A DNA stretch of 64,000 nt from Poindextera sp965277425 (GTDB lineage Bacteria; Pseudomonadota; Alphaproteobacteria; Caulobacterales; Caulobacteraceae). Location: positions 62,001-126,000 of the forward strand of contig CBDICR010000007.1 of the NCBI GenBank assembly GCA_965277425.1, written 5' to 3'. Positions 44,240 through 53,279 of the stretch are shown piece by piece. The position numbers and the translations under genes are program-made. Each line of letters opens with the position of its first letter. Position 1 is the stretch's first letter. The notes under the pieces are model-generated. The model did no database searches. It was given only the letters and a program-made list of their open reading frames with translations, and was not told the origin of the DNA.

Positions 44240-45562
44240 TTGGATTCGCTCAGGGTCTGCGTCGATGCCTTCAACATCGGCCTGAAACGAGGCTCGGGGA
44301 TTGCGACCTATGGCAGGAATCTGCTGGCGTCCTTCGCCCAGCTCGGCTTTGAAACACAGATTCTGTATGGGCCGCGCTCGTTGCCAGTCCGCGACAAGCT
44401 TCTCCAGGAGATAGCTCTATTCGACGCGCCACCGCGTCCTTCGCTCGCCACGAGCTGGCTTCAGGCCGTTGACTGGGTCAGGCCTCCGTTTTCGCGAACC
44501 GCTCTTGAAATCGAGCGCAAGGGGACGGTGATAACCCGCCAGCTCGCCGCTCAGGCGCCGCCGAGCGACCGTGTCTGGGCCTGCCAGGACGTCTTTCATC
44601 GCGCCAATCGCGCCTATGCCACCTACCGGAGATTCACCCCCATTCGCCTGGGCGCGAGCGGCCAGCGAACCGATGTCATGCATTGGACATGTCCACTTCC
44701 CCTAAAGGCTATCGGCGTCGCCAACATCTATACTTTTCACGATCTCGTACCTTTGAAGTTGCCGTTCACAACCTTGGACAATAAGGCGAATTACTATTCT
44801 ATGTGTCGAAACATCATAGATGTTGCGGATCAATTTTTAGCAGTTTCTGAGTCGACCAAGAGAGACCTTGTCGATATCTTCCGCGTGCCGGAAGAGCGGG
44901 TGACCACGACCTATCAATCCGTGCAGCTTCCCGAGGCCTTGTTGGCGAGGGCGGATGCGGAGGTCGAGGCGGAGATCGGCGGCGTCTTTGGCCTGGGGTG
45001 GCGGGGCTATTTCATCTTCTTCGGCGGCATCGAACCGAAAAAGAACCTGCCGCGACTGATCGAAGCCTATCTTGGCTCGGGCGTCGATACGCCCCTGGTG
45101 GTGGTCGGCGGCAAATCCTGGCTCGATGAGGATGAGACCAGGCTGATCTACCCCGATCTGGTCGAGGTCAGCGCCATCCGAGGCCGGACAATACGCCGCT
45201 CGGACCGCATCCGCCTTTATGACTACCTCCCCATGAGCCTGCTGGTCAGCCTGATCCGGGGCGCCAAGGCGACCCTGTTCCCATCCCTCTACGAGGGTTT
45301 TGGGCTACCGGTGCTCGAGTCGATGCAGTTGGGGACGCCGGTGCTGACGTCCAATACCGGCGCATTGCCGGAGACCGCGGGCGAGGCGGCCGTGCTGATC
45401 GATCCCTATGACACCCAGGCGATCGGCCGCGCGATCCGCGCCCTCGACGCCGATGACGATCTGCGCCACGAACTCGCCCGGCGCGGACGCGAGCAGGCGG
45501 CGAAGTTCAGCCCCGAGGCCCATCGTCGCCGGCTGGCGGACGTCTATGCGCGGTTGAGGTGA
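44240..45562 (+). CDS. GT4-type glycosyltransferase
   Basis: GT-B fold glycosyltransferase of 440 aa (GT4 family). The N-terminal domain has the glycine-rich KRGSGIATYGRNLL turn near residue 15. The C-terminal domain has YFIFFGGIEPKKNLPRLIEA near residue 254 and the donor motif FPSLYEGFGLPVLESM near 345 with its catalytic-type Glu pair. TTG at 44240 follows GGAGG by six bases. It is followed three bases later by a second GT4 gene, so they are cotranscribed. It probably adds mannose or a related sugar; donor unknown. Bases about 44720-44890 are AT-rich. Confidence 0.88.
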   Translation: MDSLRVCVDAFNIGLKRGSGIATYGRNLLASFAQLGFETQILYGPRSLPVRDKLLQEIALFDAPPRPSLATSWLQAVDWVRPPFSRTALEIERKGTVITRQLAAQAPPSDRVWACQDVFHRANRAYATYRRFTPIRLGASGQRTDVMHWTCPLPLKAIGVANIYTFHDLVPLKLPFTTLDNKANYYSMCRNIIDVADQFLAVSESTKRDLVDIFRVPEERVTTTYQSVQLPEALLARADAEVEAEIGGVFGLGWRGYFIFFGGIEPKKNLPRLIEAYLGSGVDTPLVVVGGKSWLDEDETRLIYPDLVEVSAIRGRTIRRSDRIRLYDYLPMSLLVSLIRGAKATLFPSLYEGFGLPVLESMQLGTPVLTSNTGALPETAGEAAVLIDPYDTQAIGRAIRALDADDDLRHELARRGREQAAKFSPEAHRRRLADVYARLR

Positions 45563-45565
45563 GCC

Positions 45566-46825
45566 ATGGTCGCGATCCTCTTCGACGTCACACGCCTGCT
45601 GCTTCGGGGGCCGCGCGCCTCGCCGACCGGCATCGACCGGGTGTCCCTAGCCTACGGGCGCTGGCTCCTGGAGCGGCGTGACCTGGATCTGACCCCGGTC
45701 TGGGGGCTTGGCGGCGCGCTTTCGCCCATGCCGGCGAGGGCCTTCGCCAGGATGATCCAAGCCGCCATGCCGTGCGCGCCTCGCGAGCCGCGACAACGCG
45801 GCCCAAGCCGCGCGTGGCGTCGACTTGCGCGCGCCTTGGCTTGCCCACTTGGCTCCGCCGAGGCCTTGCGCCCCGTGCGGCGACCTGGCGACATGGTCGC
45901 GGCCGGGGCCTGGGGCATCGGCACGGCGCGGCGTTCGCTCGACCTGATCGGCCGCCTGACGCCGTCGCCAGGCGCCATCTATCTGAATGTCAGTCATTTC
46001 GGGTTGGAAAACCCGAACCTGCTCAAGCGGTTGGCGGCCCGTAGGGTTCGCCCGGCCGTGATGGTTCACGATCTGATTCCGATCCTCCACCCCGAATTCT
46101 GCGCCCCGGGGGGCGCCGAGCGCCATGCTCGCCGCATCCGCGGCGCCTTGGCCCATGCCGGGCTGATTGTCGCCAATTCGCAAAGCACTGCGGACGATGT
46201 GCTCGACTACGCCCGCTCCCATGACCTTGGCGCGCCGCCGATCGTGGTCGCGCCGCTGGGTGTGGAAGCGGCCTTTCAAAGACGCCCAGAGGCGGTCGCC
46301 TCGAGCGCGCCCTATTTCGTCTGCGTGGGGACCATCGAACCCAGGAAGAATCTCGCTTTTCTTCTCACGGTCTGGCGCCGGCTCGCCGAACGCCTGGGTG
46401 GGGATGCGCCACGACTGGTCGTTGTCGGCCGGCGAGGCTGGGAGAATGAGGCCGTGATCGACCATTTGCAGCGATCGCCGCCAATTCTACGGCTGGTTCA
46501 CGAGGTCTGCGACCTGCAAGACGAAGAGCTTGCACGGCTGGTCGCGGGCGCGACGGCCTTGCTGGCGCCCTCCCTGGCCGAGGGATTCGACTTCGCGACC
46601 ATCGAGGCCCTGGCGCTGGGAACGCCGGTGATCGCCTCGCGGATACCGGCTCATTGCGAAATGGCGCGCGGCGGCCGTTTCGTCGATCCGCTTGACGGGT
46701 TGGGATGGCTCGACGCCATCGAGTCGGCGCTGCGCGAGCCGCGCCGCGGCCCGCCTTTCAGCCCGCCCACCTGGGACGATCATTTCCGGATCGTCGAGGA
46801 CGCCTTGAACCTAGGGCGGGCTTAA
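45566..46825 (+). CDS. GT4-type glycosyltransferase
   Basis: GT-B glycosyltransferase of 419 aa. The N-terminal domain starts ILFDVTRLLLRGPRASPTGI, a form common in glycosyltransferases that work on capsule and O-antigen mannans. The donor half shows YFVCVGTIEPRKNLAFLLT near residue 247 and LAPSLAEGFDFATIEALALG near 330, where the usual G in EGFG is D. It directly follows another GT4 gene (3-base gap) and is convergent with the KpsS-like gene, 9 bases away. Confidence 0.87.
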   Translation: MVAILFDVTRLLLRGPRASPTGIDRVSLAYGRWLLERRDLDLTPVWGLGGALSPMPARAFARMIQAAMPCAPREPRQRGPSRAWRRLARALACPLGSAEALRPVRRPGDMVAAGAWGIGTARRSLDLIGRLTPSPGAIYLNVSHFGLENPNLLKRLAARRVRPAVMVHDLIPILHPEFCAPGGAERHARRIRGALAHAGLIVANSQSTADDVLDYARSHDLGAPPIVVAPLGVEAAFQRRPEAVASSAPYFVCVGTIEPRKNLAFLLTVWRRLAERLGGDAPRLVVVGRRGWENEAVIDHLQRSPPILRLVHEVCDLQDEELARLVAGATALLAPSLAEGFDFATIEALALGTPVIASRIPAHCEMARGGRFVDPLDGLGWLDAIESALREPRRGPPFSPPTWDDHFRIVEDALNLGRA

Positions 46826-46834
46826 GGAGCGTTG

Positions 46835-48177
46835 CTAAGGGTCAAGCAGGCGCTCAGAGACCGCCGGCGCCGCCAGCGCCGCGCCGCGCCGGCTGGAATA
46901 GCCGCCGTTGATCTGGGTGCGAGCGATGACCGTTCGCCGGAACGCGGCATAGAGGCGGGCGTCCGGCGCCGTCGGCGAGGTCCAGAACGCGTCGAGGCCG
47001 GTTTGATGGGTAAGGCCGGGCAGGTTGTAGATCGCCGAGCCAAGCGCCATCGTCGGGCGATCACGCCCAAGCGCCGCCAAACCCGCGGTCGAGTTGGTGG
47101 TGATGGCGCCGGTCGCGCAATCGAGCATCGCGGCCAGTTCGCCAGTCTCGATGACAGCGATCCGATCCTTCAGCCCCAGTCGCCCGGCCAGCCGCTCAAT
47201 GACGATATCGTGCCGTTCGATGCCATGATCCAGCGGGTGCATTTTGAACACGAGCCGGGCCTCCGCCGACGCGTGTTCGGCAAAACTGTTCATCACACGC
47301 TCGATCATCGCGGCGACCGTCTTGAAGGGTGAATGGCGCAACAGCTGGCTGTCGCCGGTCGCTGCAGCAAGACGAGGAAATAGGGCCCCGGCTGCGGGGT
47401 GGTCTGCCGCGCCCGCCGCATCAGCCGCCCGGAAAAGCGGCGCAAATGGGCCAGCCCTTGTCGCCGGATCGAATAGCCATAGGGCGAGCGGTATCGCCGA
47501 AAGACTGGAAATCCGAGATAGTAGCCGGCGTAGTAGCCAATGATGCGCCGCGTCAGATCGGGGATATCGGCGCCAAGGGCGTGCTCGTCGTGAGCCGGAA
47601 CACAACCGTCCGCCGCGGCTTGGCGGTAGAGGTCAGGATCGCGCGGCAGTCGCGAATTGCCGTTGACGCCGTCGGGCTCAATCGTGATCCAGTTCGGTCG
47701 AAAATATCCCTCTTCCATGACGTGGACCCGGACACCGGACCGCCGGGCGCACGCGATGGCCTCTGCCGCGTAGAGATGACAATCGCCGAATACGACAAGG
47801 TCGCTCACGCCCCGGCATCGAATGAAATCACCGATCCAGGCGGCCCAACCCTCATGGGTCCCCCGATACAGGACCGCGTGCTTCAAGCCCCAGTCCAAGA
47901 CATCGCCGCCATTGAGCAGGACGCGCGTACAGCGAGCGCCCGCGGCGAGCAGGCGGTGCGCCAGCATGGATGAGAAGGGGCCGAACGGGCAGGTCACAAA
48001 AAGGAAGTGACGGCCGGACCCCCGCCGGGGCTTGAGGTCGCGCTGGGGCTTGCCTGGCGCGGCGTTCGGCGAAAGGAAGCGTGATCTCCAATCCGGCGCG
48101 CGTGGCCGAACCGTTTCCTCTGTCGGTGTTCTTTTCGAGAGAACACCAGAATCGAAACCAAATCGCTCTACATACAT
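46835..48177 (-). pseudogene. KpsS-like capsule biosynthesis gene with a frameshift
   Basis: Two overlapping reading frames together make one KpsS-type protein (about 447 aa), which in Kps systems adds Kdo to the lipid terminus of the polymer. The first frame has FLFVTCPFGPFSSMLAHRL, LLNGGDVLDW, VVFGDCHLYAAEAIA, VHVMEEGYFRPNWITIEPDG and runs to GPYFLVLLQ. The second frame resumes as GDSQLLRHSPFKTVAAMIE, LVFKMHPLDHG, and ends SERLLDP. The family reads YFLVPLQ...DSQ..HSPF with three residues between LQ and DSQ; here eight bases instead of nine separate the two codons (about 47352-47361), so one base is lost. No homopolymer is present, so a real mutation is plausible, but an assembly error must be excluded. 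ATG at 48177 is taken; TTG at 48186 overlaps the OPX stop. Confidence 0.85.
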
Positions 48178-48182
48178 CGAGC

Positions 48183-49319
48183 TCAATTGAGCACGCTTGT
48201 CACGCGGACGTTGTACGTAATCTGCGAAATGGCGCTTACGAAATCGAGAAATTTTTTCGTTTCCGTGACGTCGGCGCGGGGCACATAGATCACATCGTTT
48301 GCCTGGACTTCGAAGCTGTTGCTGATCAGGTATCCGGCTGGATCGCGAAGATTCAACCGATAGACAACGGGCACGCCCTTTACTGTCGCAGGCAGATGGA
48401 CACCCAATAGAGCGGCGATCTGCGGCTGTTCGAATCGAAACAGCAGGACCGACGACGCGTTCGCCGAATTCGTGTCCAGCCCGCCGGCGCGGCTGATGGC
48501 CCCAGCCAAGGTCAGGCCGTCGTCGCCGATCGTTTCCTGCTGGTCGCGACCGAAAGCGCCGAAGGTGCTGTATTTTCTTGGCTCGTACAGCAACCGGATC
48601 TGATCGCCGGGCGCCAGGCGCAGGTTCTGGTTGGAATCCGCCATCAGCACCGACAGCGGTGCGCTCACGCTTTTCGCGCCGCGCACCACGGTGACGACAA
48701 CGTCGGCCGGCGGCTTGGTCGGCCCGCCCGCCGACGCCAGCGCATCCATCAGCCGGTCGTTATTGGCCGATAACGGGAAACGCCCTGAGTTGCGCACCTC
48801 GCCGATCACGCTCACCGAATTGGCGGGACTGCTGACCAGGGTCAGCACCACCTGCGGATCGAACACCTTGCCACGGAGGGCGACACGGATGGCGTTGCCG
48901 GCCGCCGAGGGCGTCAGTCCGGCGATGCGCACCATGCCGGCATAGGGGAAGGCGACGCGCCCCTCGGCGTCCACCACGATATGCTGCAGCGCGCTGGGAG
49001 CGGTTGCGCCGTTCGGGCTGGCCTTGGTCGAGAACATGTCGTCGGTTCCCGGTTCGAAAACCGCGACGGAGACGATGTCGCCGGGCGCGATGCGATCGTT
49101 GGGCGCATCGCTTGTCGCGCTGGCCAGACCGCCGAGCGGGGTCGGTCGCGTGGCGGAGATGATCTCGGCGATGCGGTAGTCCAGATCGACAAGTCCATAG
49201 CCTTCATGGCCGGCTCGGGCCGTTCCATGAGCGACGGTCGTTGCGGAAGGGCCGTCATGCGGAAAGCTCTCGCAGCCGCAGACGCCGAGCAACAGGCAAC
49301 AGACAAACGCGTTGCGCAT
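48183..49319 (-). CDS. OPX polysaccharide export protein (second copy, KpsD-like group)
   Basis: Outer-membrane polysaccharide export protein of 378 aa. The leader CCLLLGVCGCESF suggests a lipoprotein, though the lipobox is imperfect. The Poly_export domain has RIAPGDIVSVAVFEPGTD near residue 75 and VDAEGRVAFPYAGMVRIAG near 110. Two SLBB domains follow (VSVIGEVRNSGRFPLSANND near 170; TIGDDGLTLAGAISRAGG near 270). It is twice the length of the OPX protein at 25508 and is adjacent to the KpsS-like gene, so it probably serves the ABC-dependent (Kps) route. ATG at 49319 gives a normal leader. Confidence 0.88.
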   Translation of the reverse strand: MRNAFVCCLLLGVCGCESFPHDGPSATTVAHGTARAGHEGYGLVDLDYRIAEIISATRPTPLGGLASATSDAPNDRIAPGDIVSVAVFEPGTDDMFSTKASPNGATAPSALQHIVVDAEGRVAFPYAGMVRIAGLTPSAAGNAIRVALRGKVFDPQVVLTLVSSPANSVSVIGEVRNSGRFPLSANNDRLMDALASAGGPTKPPADVVVTVVRGAKSVSAPLSVLMADSNQNLRLAPGDQIRLLYEPRKYSTFGAFGRDQQETIGDDGLTLAGAISRAGGLDTNSANASSVLLFRFEQPQIAALLGVHLPATVKGVPVVYRLNLRDPAGYLISNSFEVQANDVIYVPRADVTETKKFLDFVSAISQITYNVRVTSVLN

Positions 49320-49433
49320 CGATTCCCCAATCGCCGGATTCTCATCCGTGCGCCGGGCGCTCGTCAAGCCTCGATCGGGGCCTGGCGCAATTCGACGCAG
49401 CTCTGCCGCCGACCTGCCTTCATCCGCGTCACA

Positions 49434-50028
49434 TCAGCCGAAGAGATGCCAATCTGGCCCTGGATTTCCGATGGTTCCGCCGCCGGTGATGTGGGTGTCG
49501 TCGAGGGTCCAGGAGGCGAGGGCGCCGGACGCGTCGGTGAACAGAATGTCGGCCTTGTGGTCGCCGTTGAGATCGGTGAGTTCGGAGAAGGTCCACGTCC
49601 CGCCGGGGTTGCCGATATTGCCGCCGCCGATGATGGAGATGCCGTTCAAATCCCAGGAGGCGTAGTTGCCGGAGGCGTCCTCGAACAGGATATCGGCCTT
49701 GCCGTCGCCGTTCATGTCGCCGAGCGCCTTGAACACGAAGCTGCCGCCGGGGTTGCCGATGTCGCCGCCGCCGATGATCTGGGTGTCGTTCATCAGCCAG
49801 GCCCAGTAATCGCCGGTCGTGGTGTTCTTGAACAGGATGTCGGCCTTGCCGTCGCCGTTGAGATCGCCGATCCCCTCGAAGGCGTAGTCGCTCCCGGGGT
49901 TGCCGAGGGAGCCGCCGCCGACGACGGCGTCGTTGCTGATGTCCCAAGTGGCGTACATGCCGGTCGTGGTGTTGTGGAACAGCAGGTCGCTGGTCCCGTC
50001 GCCGTTGAAGTCGCCGGCGCCGATCAGG
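49434..50028 (-). repeat. long direct repeat, copy A (3' end of metalloprotease gene)
   Basis: About 595 bases, beginning at the stop codon, align with 55787-56378 with only scattered single-base differences and one codon indel (within GSDYAFEG versus APGFVFEG). Differences are mostly at third codon positions. Both copies are in the same orientation, about 6.3 kb apart start to start. Confidence 0.85.
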
Positions 50029-52973
50029 CCCCAGTCGGCGCCGGGGTTGCCGAGGCTGGCTCCGCCGATGAGGTGCGTCCCGTCGGTGAGCCAGGTGGTC
50101 ACCGTCCCGTTGGCGGCCTGGAAGGCGACGTCCTGGGCGCCGGCGCCGGTGAAGTCGCCGACCACCTGCGGCGTGGTCGAGCCGGAGCTGCCCAGCGTGC
50201 CGCCGCCGACGATCTGGGTTGCGTTGACCTCCCAGGTGGCGATGGTTCCGTTGGCTTGCTCGAAGAAGAGGGTCGGGAAGGTCTGGCCGCGGTCGAGGGG
50301 CTCGGGCATGTTGCTGGAGCCGGGGTTGCCGATGGTCCCTCCGCCGGTGATGGCGGTGTCGTTCAGGTCCCAGGTGGCCAGCGTCCCGTCGATGTTGCGG
50401 AACAGAAGGTCGCTCTTGCCGTCGCCGTTATAGTCGCCGATGCCGACCAGGCTCCAGCCTGCTCCGGGGTCGCCGATCGTTCCGCCGCCGATGATCTGGG
50501 TCCCGCTGACGTCCCAGGTGGCGTAGGTCCCGCTGGCGTTCTCGAACAGGATGTCGCTTCTGCCATCGCCATTGAAGTCGCCGACGCCGACGAAGCTCCA
50601 TCCGACGCCCGGCGAGCCGAGGTTGCCGCCGCCGGTGATGGTCGTGTCGCCGAGCTGCCAGGTGGCGTAGGTCCCGTCGGCGTTCTCGAACAGGATGTCG
50701 CTCTTGCCGTCGCCGTTGAAGTCGCCGATGGCCTTGAACACCCAATCCGGGCCGGGCGCGCCCAAGGTTCCCCCGCCGATGATCGAGGTCCCGTTCAGGT
50801 CCCAGGTGGCGTAGGTCCCGCTGGTGTTCTCGAACAGGATGTCGCTCTTGCCGTCGCCGTTGAAGTCGCCGACCCCCAGCTCGGTCCAACCCGCGCCGGG
50901 GTTGCCCAGCACGCCGCCGCCGATGATCGTGGTCCCCGACATCTGCCAGGTCGCCAACGTCCCGTCCGCCTGGGCGAACAGCAGGTCCGACATCCCGTCG
51001 CCGTTGAAGTCGCCAGACCCCGCATAGCGCCACTGCGGCCCTGGGCTCCCAAGACCGCCGCCGCCGGTGATCTGCGTGTCGTTCAACTGCCAGGTCGCCA
51101 ACGCCCCCCCGGCGCCGGCGAAGAGGATGTCGCTGCGGCCGTCCGCGTTGAAGTCGTCAGGCGGCAGGACGAGGACATTCGACGAAAGGCTGGCCGCCAG
51201 ATCGATCGTCTCGATGCCGACGCCGGTGTCCAGGAACAGGAACCGGCCGTCGCCGGAAACCTGCATGAGACCGATCAGGTTGCCGTCGCCCACAGGTCCA
51301 GCGATCTGCGCGGTCACCGGGATCGTAGCGGTCTGCTCCCACGATGTCGTGTCGTAAACCAGGATGTCCTGGGTGCTCGCATCCCAAAGAAAGAGGTCGC
51401 GGCCATTTTCGCTGAAATGCGCCCCAATGATCGATCCGGCCCTCTGCAGGGAACTTAAGTCTTTAACAAGTGATAAGGAGGTGTTGAGGACAAATATGTT
51501 ATTGTAGGTATCATCCACAACCAATCCGGCGTGTTCGTTGACGTCTTCCTTGCCGTTGTTAAAGCCGGCTGCGCCCAGGGCGTATAGATCCGTGGAGGCG
51601 ACAACAGTACCGGACTGTGAATCATAGAGCTGCAGAGGCCCGTCAGAGATATTGCTTGGCGCGACAAGGATGTAACGCCCGTGCTCCGAGGAAATAAGGT
51701 ACGCGGGCGCGGAGACGCTCGCGAGTCCGCTGACCGGGGTTGGATTGAACGATGAGGTTTCAGCCGGAAATGAACGAATAGGCGTCCACCCTGAGCCGCC
51801 GAACGTCGTCGAAACGAGGGCGGCATCCTGATTATCGACCGCTATACTGGCGACCCCCCGCTCATAGCCGCCAACCGTGAACACGAGGGGTGTGATTGCG
51901 AGCGTGTTGAGTGATACTCTATCTATGGTGACGTCGAAGTTGTCGCCGTCCGCCGCAATATCGCTGCGACCAGCCAAAAGAAATTGGTCGTCGGACGAAA
52001 GCGCCAAGCTTGTTATGTCCCCTCCGATATTTATCGGCGTGAGGAACGTCTGGCTGTATGGGCTCCATCGATAGATGGTTCCCGATGTGGTCCCAAAATA
52101 GAGTAGTTTTCGTTCGGTATCGTAAACGAAACTGGAAATGTTTGCGGCGTTGAATATACTGTCAAGGCCGTTACCATCCTGTTCGGAAATCGAATATCCC
52201 AGGGCATCCATTACACGCAGATCTGTCGGCGAGACTTTCGCTTCAATTCCCGCTGGCGTGAAGGCGTCGAACGAATCGCCGGAGACCGAGGCCCCCCAAT
52301 CTCCCGAATCGCCGTTGTTTTGCTGTGCATTATTGAACGGGAGCAGCATTTGCTGGCCGTCTATGGAGAAGTTGGCGGCGCCGGGCGCGAGATTATGGAT
52401 ACCAGCGCCGCTGTAGCGAAATAGATCGAGTGGACTATAGATATCAACCCCGTTCTCAACGTCTCCCACCGAAGAAATCCGGCCGAGAACTTCGGAAATC
52501 TCGTGCTCGAGAGTTCCCACGGCGTCATAATCGCCGCTTACGGCGCGCTGGCTGGGGGCATAGGTGAACGGTTCGGACGAACTCAGGCCGACGTAACCGT
52601 CGATTGCAGCTGGGCCGCCGTGGTAGAGTCCAAGCGCCTTGGATTCGGCGCTGGTGACGAAGAAAAGGCCGCCATTCGTCGGATCGCTGGTCGGCTGGGC
52701 GCCGATCGAGGCCAAGTCGTCCGGCGACGTCGCCGTGTTCGTCAAGGCCGCCAGAACTTGCGCGTAGTTGAAGTTGGCGCCGACGGAGATGCTTTCTCCC
52801 AGATTGTCAGCGCCCACGGACTGGCCTTCGACTTCGCCATAGCCAAAAGCGATGTTTACCGTGATCGGCGTGGTGATCTCGGCGTCCCAGTACTGCACAG
52901 CGGCCTGCACGGCCGTCATAAAGCCGCTAGGCGCGCCCGCGACGCTGGGGTCGTAAGTAACGTTGATCTCCAT
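49434..52973 (-). CDS. secreted metalloprotease with propeller and FG-GAP repeats
   Basis: A 1179-aa modular protein. Residues 1 to about 270 are a metalloprotease-like domain with the helix LEHEISEVLGR near 155-165 (HExxE form, as I recall from NF038122-type proteases). About 270-605 is a beta-propeller-like region (LALSSDDQFLLAGR, YILVAPSN, FLFLDTG). From about 610 to the end are 12 units of ~48 residues built on GDFNGDGKSDILF and ending W-x-L/V-N-x-T-x-I-x-GGG. The 7th unit has decayed (PEPLDRGQTFPTLFF) and the 8th is weak. There is no signal peptide at the N-terminus (MEINVTYDPS), so export by the TolC-PrtD-PrtE system is likely. The final ~198 residues are nearly identical to the end of the GH16 protein at 55787. 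Bases about 51440-52500 are more AT-rich than the repeats. Confidence 0.85.
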   Translation of the reverse strand: MEINVTYDPSVAGAPSGFMTAVQAAVQYWDAEITTPITVNIAFGYGEVEGQSVGADNLGESISVGANFNYAQVLAALTNTATSPDDLASIGAQPTSDPTNGGLFFVTSAESKALGLYHGGPAAIDGYVGLSSSEPFTYAPSQRAVSGDYDAVGTLEHEISEVLGRISSVGDVENGVDIYSPLDLFRYSGAGIHNLAPGAANFSIDGQQMLLPFNNAQQNNGDSGDWGASVSGDSFDAFTPAGIEAKVSPTDLRVMDALGYSISEQDGNGLDSIFNAANISSFVYDTERKLLYFGTTSGTIYRWSPYSQTFLTPINIGGDITSLALSSDDQFLLAGRSDIAADGDNFDVTIDRVSLNTLAITPLVFTVGGYERGVASIAVDNQDAALVSTTFGGSGWTPIRSFPAETSSFNPTPVSGLASVSAPAYLISSEHGRYILVAPSNISDGPLQLYDSQSGTVVASTDLYALGAAGFNNGKEDVNEHAGLVVDDTYNNIFVLNTSLSLVKDLSSLQRAGSIIGAHFSENGRDLFLWDASTQDILVYDTTSWEQTATIPVTAQIAGPVGDGNLIGLMQVSGDGRFLFLDTGVGIETIDLAASLSSNVLVLPPDDFNADGRSDILFAGAGGALATWQLNDTQITGGGGLGSPGPQWRYAGSGDFNGDGMSDLLFAQADGTLATWQMSGTTIIGGGVLGNPGAGWTELGVGDFNGDGKSDILFENTSGTYATWDLNGTSIIGGGTLGAPGPDWVFKAIGDFNGDGKSDILFENADGTYATWQLGDTTITGGGNLGSPGVGWSFVGVGDFNGDGRSDILFENASGTYATWDVSGTQIIGGGTIGDPGAGWSLVGIGDYNGDGKSDLLFRNIDGTLATWDLNDTAITGGGTIGNPGSSNMPEPLDRGQTFPTLFFEQANGTIATWEVNATQIVGGGTLGSSGSTTPQVVGDFTGAGAQDVAFQAANGTVTTWLTDGTHLIGGASLGNPGADWGLIGAGDFNGDGTSDLLFHNTTTGMYATWDISNDAVVGGGSLGNPGSDYAFEGIGDLNGDGKADILFKNTTTGDYWAWLMNDTQIIGGGDIGNPGGSFVFKALGDMNGDGKADILFEDASGNYASWDLNGISIIGGGNIGNPGGTWTFSELTDLNGDHKADILFTDASGALASWTLDDTHITGGGTIGNPGPDWHLFG
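50029..51170 (-). repeat. tandem FG-GAP coding repeats, ~144-base period
   Basis: Inside the metalloprotease gene, the block GCCGTCGCCGTTGAAGTCGCC (read on the plus strand) recurs about every 144 bases (47-49 codons), encoding the GDFNGDG calcium-binding turn of successive units. Confidence 0.8.
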
Positions 52974-53279
52974 GCCGATCGCCTAAAACCGTACGGAAAT
53001 CCAAGGGCGTGACAAAAAAGCTCGGCCTAAATCTTGGTCGGCGCCTGGCGATTCTGTTGAGTGGGTGATTTCCCCCGACACCACAATGCTATCATTGGAC
53101 GAGCGCGGCTCTACCGTCAATCAGCGCGCCGGCGCGATCAGGGCGCCGGGTTCGGGTTAACGGCGCTATTGGTTTGATGATGCCGGTGTTGGGTGTGGCG
53201 ATTTTCTCGGATCGTTCGATTCGGGAGCCTGAGCCTGTCCGACCTTTCGCCGGCGAGGCCGTAGCCGCGCCCTCTCTGC
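52974..53279. other. intergenic region upstream of metalloprotease gene
   Basis: 306 bases between two minus-strand genes. It must hold the promoter of the metalloprotease gene. Short open frames on both strands (78-83 codons, overlapping) look non-coding. Local GC-rich inverted segments around 53127-53150 (GCGCGCCGGCGCG) could form a hairpin, without a following T-run. Confidence 0.35.

Noticed and set aside
50428..51033. Arg-rich open frames opposite or out of phase with the FG-GAP repeats
   Set aside because: They are products of the repeat composition; all are low-complexity and lack starts with binding sites.
49434..51170. Regular ~144-base repeats that could be mistaken for a CRISPR or satellite array
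   Set aside because: The period is a whole number of codons (47-49 aa) and lies inside one open frame encoding FG-GAP units.
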